Origin: Candidatus Bathyarchaeota archaeon
GTDB taxonomy: Archaea; Thermoproteota; Bathyarchaeia; Bathyarchaeales; DTEX01
Direction: 5' to 3'
NCBI GenBank assembly: GCA_018397055.1
Contig: JAGTQS010000035.1
Coordinates: 1 to 16,601, forward strand
DNA length: 16,601 bases
The notes beneath the pieces are model-generated. The model was not told the DNA's origin, did no database searches, and saw nothing but the letters and a program-made list of their open reading frames with translations. Shown piece after piece: positions 5,640 through 13,031 of the stretch. How positions within the stretch are numbered: position 1 is the stretch's first letter; every line of letters starts with the position of its first letter. The translations under genes and the position numbers were made by a program.

Positions 5640-6813
5640 TTTCAAGTTCCACTCGGCTCAGCCTAGCCTTCAACTCCAAATTTTCAGTCTTCACGATTTC
5701 GGTTTCTTTTCTTAGCCTCACGTTTTCAAGTTCCAATTCGCCAAGCCTGTCCTTAACTTCTTTCATGTTTGCGCTTAGCTGCGTTATGCTGATGAACTGT
5801 TCACGTTCAAGGTAGAGGCGTTTCAAATCTTCAATTTTGCCCCGCTTGTAAGCTTCGGCCATCTCACCTATTTCATGTCCAAGCCAGAAATCCACTATGG
5901 TGTCGGGAACTCCCTTGTTAGTCATAATTGAGCCGAAAGATTCCCTTAAGGCGTGTGGACTTAACGGGTTGAAGTCTCTTCCATTAAGGTTCTCGTCTAC
6001 AAAACCGCTCTTGATAGCTACTTCCCTGAGCATGTTTTGAACTAGGTTCTCAGTTATTCCTTCCCTTGAAAGAGCCTTCATACTTTCTTTGAGAAACAAG
6101 GGATCGTTAGGTTCATGGCTTATGCCTTTAGCCTTCAAATCGTTCAGGTAAGCCTTCAAGCCTTCACATGCGTCTCTTCCCAAGAAAGTGTAGTATTCGG
6201 TTCCTGTCTTAGGCCGATAAAGGTCAAGTTTCAAAGGATGATCGTTTCTCGCTAAGCCTTCAGCCACGTCTCCAACCTTCAAACTGCACAGGGTTGAAAC
6301 ATCCATTCCACTTTGAAACATTGTTAAGATCACAGCTCGATCCCGGATGCTTCTACAGTGATCCACAAGCCTCTTCACATCCACGTTTGACAGGATCATC
6401 CGCCTGTTCACAACTCGGGGTTTGGGAAGTGCGCTTCTTCCCCTCAACTTCACGTAGACATCAAAGGTTCCATAGAAACTACGCACGGCTCCAACATAGC
6501 AATGGGCCATCTTACTGCTTATGCCTTTGCCGATCACTTCTCCGCTTCCCCCAGCCTTCCTTTTAGGCGCCTCGTTCATTAGCCAATTGTAAAAGCCTAT
6601 GAGCCTCTGCTTCACAACATCCGTTTTTAGTCTTGGATCACGCTTATGATCCTCTAACGCCTCATCTACGAGTTGAGTAGCATTCATGCCCGTGTATTCC
6701 ACATAGAGCCTGAAACCGCTCCGGTAAGTCGCCTTGGTTGATTCCCGGGTTATGCTTCCCAACCATCTAACTAAAGGCTGCTCTTTCCAATTAACCAGTT
6801 CTTCCCTAACCAT
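5599..6813 (-). CDS. tyrosine recombinase/integrase with C-terminal coiled coil
   Basis: The 404-residue protein has an N-terminal SAM-like core-binding domain (about 10-125) and a catalytic domain (about 135-330). Visible catalytic residues are Lys202 (RPKTGTEYY), His287 and Arg290 (SPHALRESF), His313 (WLGHE) and the likely nucleophile Tyr322 (EAYKR). The first catalytic Arg normally sits in a TGLRxSEL-type motif; here that motif reads SGMDVSTL, with Asp in the Arg position. Residues about 350-404 form heptads rich in Leu, Glu and Lys, a coiled coil unusual for this family and probably for multimerisation. The ATG at 6813 is chosen because GGTGA lies five bases before it and a TATA box about 36 bases before; 6840 is an alternative. 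It marks one end of the element beside chromosomal genes. Confidence 0.85.
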   Translation of the reverse strand: MVREELVNWKEQPLVRWLGSITRESTKATYRSGFRLYVEYTGMNATQLVDEALEDHKRDPRLKTDVVKQRLIGFYNWLMNEAPKRKAGGSGEVIGKGISSKMAHCYVGAVRSFYGTFDVYVKLRGRSALPKPRVVNRRMILSNVDVKRLVDHCRSIRDRAVILTMFQSGMDVSTLCSLKVGDVAEGLARNDHPLKLDLYRPKTGTEYYTFLGRDACEGLKAYLNDLKAKGISHEPNDPLFLKESMKALSREGITENLVQNMLREVAIKSGFVDENLNGRDFNPLSPHALRESFGSIMTNKGVPDTIVDFWLGHEIGEMAEAYKRGKIEDLKRLYLEREQFISITQLSANMKEVKDRLGELELENVRLRKETEIVKTENLELKARLSRVELEITEVKKALEKLLA

Positions 6814-6882
6814 GTTTTCACCAAGAAGAACTGTGAACATTTAAACTTATAAAATTTCCTACAATAAACCTAACCATGTTTT
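6805..6882. repeat. 14-bp direct repeat around the integrase start
   Basis: CCTAACCATGTTTT occurs exactly at 6805-6818, over the integrase start codon, and at 6869-6882, 64 bp away in the upstream region. Direct repeats near an integrase gene can be arm-type binding sites or part of an attachment site. A chance origin cannot be excluded. Confidence 0.5.
6846..6855 (-). promoter_or_regulatory. TATA box of the integrase gene
   Basis: On the minus strand the sequence is ATTTTATAAG. It predicts transcription starting about ten bases before the ATG at 6813, which would just include its GGTGA site. The rest of 6856-6959 holds no gene or tRNA that I can see. Confidence 0.45.
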
Positions 6883-6959
6883 AATTCTGGCAATTCATAT
6901 GGAATATTGGCTCAAAAAATCCTTTCAATCTTACTAAGGCTCAAATTCAAGGGTCGGAG

Positions 6960-7748
6960 CTATTTTGAAGCAAGGCTCTTGTTCAGCTCATTTAAGAATT
7001 CTTCAAATTTTTCTTTGGGAACTCTTGCTCCTGCAGCTTGTGGGTGGCCTCCTCCGCTTCCTCCCAGTTTTGGAGTTATCATTCGCAGCAATCTGTTGAG
7101 GTCTAGTTTTGAACTGGATGTTCTTAGGCTTATGTCGATCATGCCTTTCCGTTCTTCTGCGGCAACGCCTACCGGTGCACCGGTTAATCCTTTGGTGTAG
7201 ATGGCTGTCTTCCCTAGAGAGAAGGGAAAGTTGAGGGTGTAGGCGATCTTACCCTTAACATGAACGTGGGCTTTGATATCTTGTATGGCTGCTTCTTCCA
7301 GGCGGGATTGTTCCAAGGCGAGTTTAGCCAGTCTCTTATCGGAGCTAGGCGGCAGGTTATTTGCTAGCTTAGTGAGTATTCCTCTCTTGAGTTCGTACTG
7401 TCTCTTTTGGCCTTCAATTCCTTGTGTGAGCAGTCCGCTTTCGAAGTATAGTGCTCGCTTATCCCATCTTTCTAGGAGCTGCAGAATGAGAGGTGTGTTG
7501 TCTTGGTAGTCGCCTATGGCGCCGAAAATTGCCACCCGAGAGAGCGTAGGGTCAATCTTAGATTTAAACACTGAATAGGCTAGCTCAGAGGAGGAAGAAC
7601 CTAAAGCATGGACGATTCTGCCCGACACATTCTCTTTCGAGACGGTTTCCGTCCACGGGTGATGATCGATATACGTTAACTCGCCCTTCTCAGCAATCGC
7701 CTTGAATCTTTGCAATATTTGGGTCAGGTGGCTCTCAGAAAGAGCGAT
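6960..7748 (-). pseudogene. DHH-family phosphoesterase, N-terminus missing
   Basis: The frame encodes the DHH motif (TYIDHHP), a following FGAIGDYQDN motif with the metal Asp, and a C-terminal DHHA1 domain with GGSGGGHPQAAGA. These belong to the RecJ-like/DHH phosphoesterases that cleave nucleic acids or small nucleotides with manganese. The family usually has about 90-100 residues before DHH, including a DxDG metal motif; these are absent. Reading upstream of the TTG at 7715 gives in-frame ALSESHLTQI, which fits the family, then a stop at 7751..7749 and unrelated mtrA sequence. The gene is therefore broken at about 7745-7755, where it meets the 5' end of the opposing gene. The stop lies about 120 bp beyond the integrase promoter, so this gene marks the chromosome flank of the element. 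Confidence 0.8.
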
Positions 7749-8556
7749 TCAGATCACTGGTTATAAGATCCGTAAGGTTGAACCCCCTCCTGACTATCCC
7801 CCTGAGGAAGGACGTTTTTTACGCGGAAATGACTACTCGCCGGCGGCTGTCGTGGCTATACTTGACACATATGATTTCAAAATTCCCCCTAAGCTTGTGA
7901 AACTAGTAGAGGTTGCGGTAGAAAGCGGCGCTGCTCTCGCTGGCACCCTTCAAACAGAGAACATAGGCATAGAAAAGATCATAGCGAACGTCGTCGCCAA
8001 CCCGAACATTCGTTACATTATTCTTTGCTGGAGAGAATCTCAAGGACACCTCCCAGCTGACGCGCTTATAAATCTTGTAAAGAATGGAGTCGCAAAAGAT
8101 AAGAGGCAAACAATAATCGGCGCCAAAGCACAGAGTCCATATCTGCCAAACATTTCTCTAGAAGCCATAGAAAGGTTCAGAAGACAGGTTACAATCGTTA
8201 ACCTGATCTCTGAGGACAATCCAAGGTTTGGAATGGACCCAGAAAACGTCAGGAAGGCCGTTTGGTCCTGCATCCAAGAAAAACCTACAGAATTCATGCA
8301 TTATACTCTTTACGATCCTGGCGCGTGGCCAGAACCTCCAATATGCCAAAAGATCACCATGAAGATAACAGAACCTTGGAGACCCGAACTAAGCGAAAAA
8401 GAGGCGGAAACCATTCAATGCATAAGAGAAGCAGCAAGAAAAGAAAGCATACCAGAGAGAGACTTGGAGAAGAAAGAAAAGCCAAAAAAAGACGAGGAAC
8501 TACTTGAGTTTCTAGGGATCAAGAAAAAGAATGTCAGCGCTAAAGAAGCAAGGTAA
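7702..8556 (+). CDS. mtrA: MtrA-like corrinoid protein (methyltetrahydropterin:CoM methyltransferase subunit A family), 5' end broken
   Basis: GYKIRKVEPPPDYPPEEGRF, then RGNDYSP, GTLQTENIGIEK, NPNIRY and QGHLPADALINLVKNGV identify an MtrA-family cobalamin-binding domain. In methanogens MtrA carries methyl groups in the Mtr complex. The His of the QGH motif (residue 116 of this frame) corresponds, from memory of the family, to the cobalt ligand. There is no C-terminal membrane helix; the tail is charged and ends in a Lys-rich helix, so this is likely a soluble form. No ATG or GTG exists in frame; only a TTG at 7702 inside the DHH gene. Native sequence probably begins after about 7748. No other mtr genes are nearby, as in MtrA homologues of non-methanogenic archaea. 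Confidence 0.8.
   Translation: MNLCNIWVRWLSERAIQITGYKIRKVEPPPDYPPEEGRFLRGNDYSPAAVVAILDTYDFKIPPKLVKLVEVAVESGAALAGTLQTENIGIEKIIANVVANPNIRYIILCWRESQGHLPADALINLVKNGVAKDKRQTIIGAKAQSPYLPNISLEAIERFRRQVTIVNLISEDNPRFGMDPENVRKAVWSCIQEKPTEFMHYTLYDPGAWPEPPICQKITMKITEPWRPELSEKEAETIQCIREAARKESIPERDLEKKEKPKKDEELLEFLGIKKKNVSAKEAR
7735..7760. other. head-to-head junction of two 5'-truncated genes
   Basis: Within this interval the minus-strand DHH coding sequence ends and the plus-strand MtrA sequence begins, with neither gene having a start. This is the form left by an inversion breakpoint or by an inverted chimera made during amplification or assembly. Confidence 0.6.
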
Positions 8557-8645
8557 TACGGAAATAAAAGTTGAATCCATAACGCTTAATGAATGTTAAG
8601 CAGATCGAAAATATATGAAGCGGGCCAAGAATAACATAGAATTTA

Positions 8646-8674
8646 AATGTATTAGAAGGTAGTCCTAATACATT
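8646..8674. repeat. inverted repeat between mtrA and the ATPase operon
   Basis: AATGTATTAG and CTAATACATT are perfect 10-bp arms with a nine-base loop. The site lies in a 225-bp gap between convergent genes (8557-8781) that otherwise holds only a weaker repeat, GCTTAA/TTAAGC at 8584-8601. No poly-T follows directly, so a simple terminator is not certain; a protein-binding site is also possible. Confidence 0.5.
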
Positions 8675-8781
8675 CTAATCCAAACCAAATAAGCAGCAAA
8701 ATTAAGATCTTAGCTTCATCAGGCATACGAAAAACTCTTGATCATTACTCTGAATACCATACTGTAATGAACATCTTAAGG

Positions 8782-9639
8782 CTAAAAGATTGTGGCAATT
8801 TTCCTAAGGATTTCTTCTATTTCCTTTGAAACTCGGCTTTCCGGCGAATATTCAGCGACAGGTTTCCCAAGTACCATTGCTTCTGTAACAATAGGATCAA
8901 AAGGTATTTTTCCAACAACTTTTACTCCATTACTTTCACAGAACGCCTCAATCATCTTTGCATTCTCCACGTTCAGATCATACATGTTTATGCAGACCAC
9001 TGGGCGGATTTTGAAGTGGCTAAGCATCTTCAAAGCTCTTTCCATGTCGTGGATTCCTGATAAAGTTGGCTCGACAACAATGACTCCCAGATCGACTCCG
9101 CTGACCGAGGCTATTACAGGACAGCCAATCCCCGGCGGTCCATCATTTAAGATTAGATCAACATTCTTTTCTTCAGCAATGTTCTTAGCGTTCTGTCTAA
9201 CAAGCGTTACAAGCTTTCCTGAGTTTTCCTCTCCTGGATTCAGCCTAGCATGAGACATGAAGCCGTACTTCGTTTTTGAAACATAAGCATAACCACAAGT
9301 TTTCTCTCGTAGTTCTATAGCCTTTACTGAGCATATGTAAGCACATAACCCGCATCCCTCACAAAGCAGGTGGTCTATCTTAAGGTCATTTATCGCGTTA
9401 AACCTGCAGTTCTCTTCGCATTGCCGACATTTGATGCACTTCGACTCGTCCAGAACAGCCACTTTAGAACCTTTGAATTCTTGTTTCCGCATAACAGTTG
9501 GATTTAGGAGCATGTGTAGATTTGGCGCATCGACATCACAGTCTGTAATCACCAGTTTCTTTGCGAATACTGCGAGGGATGCAACTAATGTTGTTTTGCC
9601 CGTTCCGCCTTTACCACTAAGAACCGTTACTTGCCGCAC
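8782..9639 (-). CDS. MinD-superfamily P-loop ATPase with inserted 2[4Fe-4S] ferredoxin domain (copy 1)
   Basis: This 285-residue protein has a deviant Walker A, SGKGGTGKTT at 8-17, and DCDVDAPN at 33-40. An inserted ferredoxin domain follows with cysteines at 68, 71, 74, 78 and 93, 96, 99, 103, two CxxCxxCxxxC sets for two [4Fe-4S] clusters. The motif NDGPPGIGCPV at 165-175 is the second ATPase switch. Proteins of this COG1149-type family couple ATP hydrolysis to redox or iron-sulfur cluster steps; their exact role is not settled. The GTG start at 9639 follows GGAGG, which lies in the last codons of the paralogue upstream, so the pair is tightly coupled. It is the last gene of the operon starting at 12325. 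Confidence 0.9.
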   Translation of the reverse strand: MRQVTVLSGKGGTGKTTLVASLAVFAKKLVITDCDVDAPNLHMLLNPTVMRKQEFKGSKVAVLDESKCIKCRQCEENCRFNAINDLKIDHLLCEGCGLCAYICSVKAIELREKTCGYAYVSKTKYGFMSHARLNPGEENSGKLVTLVRQNAKNIAEEKNVDLILNDGPPGIGCPVIASVSGVDLGVIVVEPTLSGIHDMERALKMLSHFKIRPVVCINMYDLNVENAKMIEAFCESNGVKVVGKIPFDPIVTEAMVLGKPVAEYSPESRVSKEIEEILRKIATIF

Positions 9640-9643
9640 TTTT

Positions 9644-10471
9644 TTATGCCTCCATAATTGTTTCTAGCAGATGCTGAAATTTCGTTTTCCATTCGTCCAT
9701 CTCAGTCACAAAGGAGACTCCGCGGGAATATAGTTTTGCAATCTTTCTGCTGAACGGTATCTCCAGCATTATAGGAACCCCTTCTTTTTTGCAGAACTCA
9801 TAGACCTTCTTGTCACCGATTCCAGCTCGATTTACCACGACACCTAAAGGCACATTCAGTGTTCTTAGAACTTCTACAGTTATCTTCAAGTCGTGAAGTC
9901 CAAAAGGCGTAGGCTCTGTTACGAGAATGGTGAAGTCGCTTCCGTAAACGCTTTCGACAACTGGACATGAAGCACCAGGTGGGACATCAATTATCACCAG
10001 TTTCTTTCTGTCAACTTCTTTCTTAACTTCCCTTATTACTGGACCAGCCATAGGTTCACCAATGTTAAGTTCGCCGTATACGATGTCGATTCCTTGCGCC
10101 AAGCCCTTCTTAACAATGCCTACCTGCCTCTCCTTATTAATTATGGCCTTTTCTGGGCAAACAATGGAACACAGCCCGCAACTGTGGCAGAGTTCAGGAA
10201 AGACTAAAAAGGTTTTCTTTGCGACGAAGATGGTGTGGTATTGGCAGAGCTTAGCGCATTTTCCGCAGTAGTTGCACTTTTCTTCCATGATTTGTGGAAC
10301 AAGGGAATAAACTGGCTTCTCCTGATATATATTTGGCTTAAGAAGAACGTGAACGTTGGGTTCCTCAACATCGCAATCTAAGAGTTGAACGTTCTCCACT
10401 GACAAAGCCAAGCCTACGGCGACAGTAGTTTTTCCAGTTCCGCCCTTCCCGCTTGCAATTGAAATGATCAT
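9644..10471 (-). CDS. MinD-superfamily P-loop ATPase with inserted 2[4Fe-4S] ferredoxin domain (copy 2)
   Basis: This 275-residue paralogue of the next gene has Walker A SGKGGTGKTT at 7-16 and DCDVEEPN at 32-39. Its ferredoxin cysteines are 66, 69, 72, 76 and 95, 98, 101, 105, and IDVPPGASCPV lies at 161-171. The two proteins are colinear and usually found as a pair, so they probably form a heterodimer; that is inferred from MinD/NBP35 relatives acting as dimers. A GAGGGG site precedes the ATG, and only four bases separate its TAA from the next start. Pairing with NifX-like genes upstream points to metal-cofactor or iron-sulfur handling. Confidence 0.9.
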   Translation of the reverse strand: MIISIASGKGGTGKTTVAVGLALSVENVQLLDCDVEEPNVHVLLKPNIYQEKPVYSLVPQIMEEKCNYCGKCAKLCQYHTIFVAKKTFLVFPELCHSCGLCSIVCPEKAIINKERQVGIVKKGLAQGIDIVYGELNIGEPMAGPVIREVKKEVDRKKLVIIDVPPGASCPVVESVYGSDFTILVTEPTPFGLHDLKITVEVLRTLNVPLGVVVNRAGIGDKKVYEFCKKEGVPIMLEIPFSRKIAKLYSRGVSFVTEMDEWKTKFQHLLETIMEA

Positions 10472-10591
10472 TTGGAGCCCCTCAACTATTCGTTTTTCTC
10501 ATGATTCGCGATCGCTGTTAAAGACAAACATGCTTTGTAATAACAAAAGTTTTCAGTTTTCCATTTCCTTCAAGGATCTGCATTACCATAC

Positions 10592-10963
10592 TCATCGATG
10601 AAGAGCGTGGTGACAGCCTTCCGTTAGCTCCTCAAGTTGATTTTTCAAATATGCTGAGATCACATCTTTAACAATACTCGAGTTGGCTTTCATAACAGCT
10701 ACCTTGGCATCTTGTAATCTTCCTAAGGCCCTTGGCCCCATACCGAACGTAATAACAGCATCTGGATTAAGCTGTAGAATACGGTCTGGTGGAAAACCTA
10801 CACCGCCAAAGTGCTCACTCTCATTAGGAACCGACATGCTTGACTTTATCTTCCAATTCTCATTCAAGTCAAAGACAGCGAAGAACGGGGCTCTTCCGAA
10901 GTGGTCTGATAGCTGAGAATCAACCCCCCTATCATCCGTAACTGGAATAACGATTCTAGTCAT
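10592..10963 (-). CDS. NifX/NifB-like dinitrogenase iron-molybdenum cofactor domain protein
   Basis: This 123-residue protein starts MTRIVIPVTDDRGVDSQLSD and has the HFGRAPFFAVFDL motif early, then FPPDRILQLNPDAVITFGMG. This is the small alpha/beta fold shared by NifX, NafY, the NifB C-terminus and the archaeal MTH1175 type. The family binds iron-sulfur or FeMo-cofactor precursors; outside nitrogen fixers its role is unclear. The C-terminus, EGCHHALHR, offers possible extra metal ligands. The ATG at 10963 follows GGAGGTG, which rules out the upstream codon at 10984. No nif structural genes are in the window. Confidence 0.85.
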   Translation of the reverse strand: MTRIVIPVTDDRGVDSQLSDHFGRAPFFAVFDLNENWKIKSSMSVPNESEHFGGVGFPPDRILQLNPDAVITFGMGPRALGRLQDAKVAVMKANSSIVKDVISAYLKNQLEELTEGCHHALHR

Positions 10964-11051
10964 GTTTTCACCTCCATTTTTCATTACCTTCTACGTTTCT
11001 TGAATGAACATCAACTTTCTTTTAGGATCTGCATCAAACACACAGCCCATG

Positions 11052-11422
11052 TTACAACCCCTTGTTTAATCCAGAGTGACCTCTGACAGTAGGCGATCTT
11101 GCCTCACCCAGTTCGCCTCTCTTGTACCTTTCTATCGTTTCCCTAACTGTCCCTGCTGCCCCTGTTATTATTTGTATTCCAGCAGCAGACATAGAGCTGT
11201 AAGCATTAGGACCCACGTTGCCTGTCAATACAACTTTTACGTCCTTGTTAGCCAACATCTGCGCTGACTGTATACCTGCGCCGTGAGGAGCAGATTGACT
11301 TATGTTTGGCACTACTTCAAACTTCATGGTTTCAGCGTCCAAAATGACGATGCGCAACGGCCAAAGCGTGGATCTCCAGCGGCATCTAGACTAGACTCAG
11401 TAGCAGAAACAGCAATCCTCAA
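11052..11422 (-). pseudogene. second NifX-like domain protein, split by a one-base frameshift
   Basis: The C-terminal part (from 11357 down) encodes VILDAETMKFEVVPN and the family motif GAGIQSAQMLANKDVKVVLTG. The N-terminal part lies in another frame. A TTG at 11422..11420, five bases after GGTGA and directly after the Mrp stop codon, gives LRIAVSATESSLDAAGDPRF and then GRCA. The shared family motif FGRCA-x-VILD is rebuilt by adding one base near 11349. Full length would be about 123 residues, as in the neighbouring paralogue. The loss could be a sequencing error or a true null mutation; the intact downstream family features and ribosome-binding site favour error or a very recent event. Confidence 0.75.
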
Positions 11423-12325
11423 CTAGGTCACCTTCCCCTCAATTTTATTCATTTGTTTTGCCTTTTCGTTTAGAAAGTCTTCTATTTTTTCAACAATTGT
11501 CATGAAGGCTTTCGTTGCTGGCGAGTTCACATCCTCAACAACAAAGGGTATGCCTTTGTCTGAGTCTTCGCAGATTCTTGGGTCGATTGGTATCTTTCCG
11601 AGAAATGGAACTTCGAGATCCTTTGAGATTTTTTCTCCTCCTCCAACTTTGAATATGTCTATTTGCGCTCCGCAGTTTGGGCATACAAAGCTGCTCATGT
11701 TTTCTATTATGCCTATAACGGGAACATTCAGCATCCTGGCAAAGGTAACGGCTTTCTTGACAACGTCTTGTGAGACTTCTGAAGGTATAGTTACAATGAC
11801 TACGCCGTCCATTTCGGGGAGAAGCTGCATTACACTTAGGGGTTCATCACCTGTTCCTGGAGGCAGATCGATAAAGAGAAAGTCAAGTTCTCCCCAAACA
11901 ATATCGGAGAGGAACTGTCTTATTGCAGTCATCTTAAGCGGACCCCGCCATATTACTGGTGACTCTTGGTTTGGCAGCAGAAAGTCCATTGAAACAACTT
12001 TGACTCCTAAGGGTCCTGTAACTGGAAATGCGCCTGGTGGGCCTGCTTTAAGCATCTGACCTTTGATGCCCAGCATTTTGGGAACACACGGTCCGTGTAT
12101 GTCTGCGTCGAGGATTCCTATTCGGCTTGCAATACCGTGTTTGGCAAAGGCTATAGCTAGGTTCACTGTTACCATTGTTTTTCCTACGCCTCCCTTGCCG
12201 CTTATTACGGCAATTTTGTGTTTCACTTTGTCCATTCTTATTCTGAGCGTCTTTTGCTGTTCATTGTATGCGATGTCAACAGATTCAAATCGGCGGTTTT
12301 CTCGATCATTTGTTCTTTGCGTCAA
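11423..12325 (-). CDS. Mrp/NBP35-type iron-sulfur carrier P-loop ATPase
   Basis: This 300-residue protein has a basic N-terminal extension of about 35 residues, Walker A SGKGGVGKTM at 42-51, LDADIHGPCVP at 72-82 and FIDLPPGTGDEP at 151-162. The CPNC pair (C215, C218) bridges a [4Fe-4S] cluster between two subunits in Mrp/ApbC/NBP35 proteins, which pass clusters to apo-proteins. The usual start is a TTG at 12325 with GAGGGA eight bases upstream; the next Met at residue 31 has none. It leads the operon of NifX-like and MinD-ferredoxin genes and shares a promoter region with the divergent Lrp-like regulator. Confidence 0.9.
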   Translation of the reverse strand: MTQRTNDRENRRFESVDIAYNEQQKTLRIRMDKVKHKIAVISGKGGVGKTMVTVNLAIAFAKHGIASRIGILDADIHGPCVPKMLGIKGQMLKAGPPGAFPVTGPLGVKVVSMDFLLPNQESPVIWRGPLKMTAIRQFLSDIVWGELDFLFIDLPPGTGDEPLSVMQLLPEMDGVVIVTIPSEVSQDVVKKAVTFARMLNVPVIGIIENMSSFVCPNCGAQIDIFKVGGGEKISKDLEVPFLGKIPIDPRICEDSDKGIPFVVEDVNSPATKAFMTIVEKIEDFLNEKAKQMNKIEGKVT

Positions 12326-12376
12326 TCTATATTTCCCTCGTAGTTGTTTGTTGGAAAGTTTGAATCATAAACTATA

Positions 12377-12386
12377 TTTATATATT
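12377..12386 (+). promoter_or_regulatory. TATA box of the Lrp-like gene, in a shared divergent promoter
   Basis: TTTATATATT is centred about 25 bases before the GTG at 12406, so that message is probably leaderless. The same AT-rich block, read the other way, can serve the Mrp operon start at 12325. Only 80 bases separate the two genes. Confidence 0.5.
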
Positions 12387-12405
12387 ATGTTTAAAAAATA
12401 AACTC

Positions 12406-12981
12406 GTGAAACTGGACGAAGTCGATAGGAAAATAGTTTCTCAGCTACAGATCGACGGGCGCACAACTTTAGAGACGCTTGGAAAGATAACTGGCTACAC
12501 TAACATGGGCGTGAGAAAGAGAGTCAATAATCTTCTTGAAAGTGAATCGATAAGAATATCGGCGTTAATGAATCTGAAGCGTTTCAACTTCTTCTTAGCT
12601 GTTGTCCTGATTGAGACTGATGGACCTGAAACTCTTCAAAGGCTACTTAAACGCTTCGAAAACTGCCCACGTGTAGTCTATATTTTTACAACAATAGGTG
12701 GATTCAACATGATTGCCCTTGTAGTTGCCGAAGACAAAGAAACTTTAGAAAGCATATCAATGGAAAAATGTTCGCTTAGAAGTGAGAAAGGAATCCGCAG
12801 GTCAGAATTCTATCCCGTAATGGATGTTAACTATTCGCCTTTCATGCCGATCAGAAGATACCTGGCTCATAAGGATTTATCTGTCCCGCCGTGTAGAGTT
12901 AACTGTAAACCGTGCGCTAGATACAAATTTGAGCGATGCGTAGGGTGTCCAGCTACTAAATATTATAAGGGGCACCTTTAG
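12406..12981 (+). CDS. Lrp/AsnC-like transcription regulator with a five-Cys C-terminal tail
   Basis: The 191-residue protein starts with an Lrp-type helix-turn-helix (MKLDEVDRKIVSQLQIDG, with the recognition helix around YTNMGVRKRVNNLLE). A RAM-like alpha/beta domain (about 60-145) follows. It lacks the usual Lrp ending and instead has Cys163, 167, 170, 178 and 181 (CxxxCxxC, then CxxC) in a basic tail. This is likely an iron-sulfur or zinc site. Facing an operon for iron-sulfur or metal proteins, it could sense cluster or metal status and control it. That is inferred from position and cysteines. The GTG start is supported by its TATA spacing. Confidence 0.8.
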   Translation: MKLDEVDRKIVSQLQIDGRTTLETLGKITGYTNMGVRKRVNNLLESESIRISALMNLKRFNFFLAVVLIETDGPETLQRLLKRFENCPRVVYIFTTIGGFNMIALVVAEDKETLESISMEKCSLRSEKGIRRSEFYPVMDVNYSPFMPIRRYLAHKDLSVPPCRVNCKPCARYKFERCVGCPATKYYKGHL

Positions 12982-13031
12982 TCAAGAACGGCATTTACAG
13001 TTAGTTTGATATGAAATGATTGAAGGGCATG

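Noticed and set aside
6841..6959. tRNA or tRNA fragment as integration site next to the integrase
   Set aside because: The region was read on both strands for a T-arm motif. A weak GGCTCAAATTC stretch does not pair into an arm and lacks an acceptor stem.
10573..11034. An 11-base match, AGGATCTGCAT, downstream of both NifX-like genes, and short frames of 19 and 25 codons there
   Set aside because: Matches of 11 bases are expected by chance many times in a window of this size. The two short frames have no shared sequence or domain, and only one has a fair ribosome-binding site.
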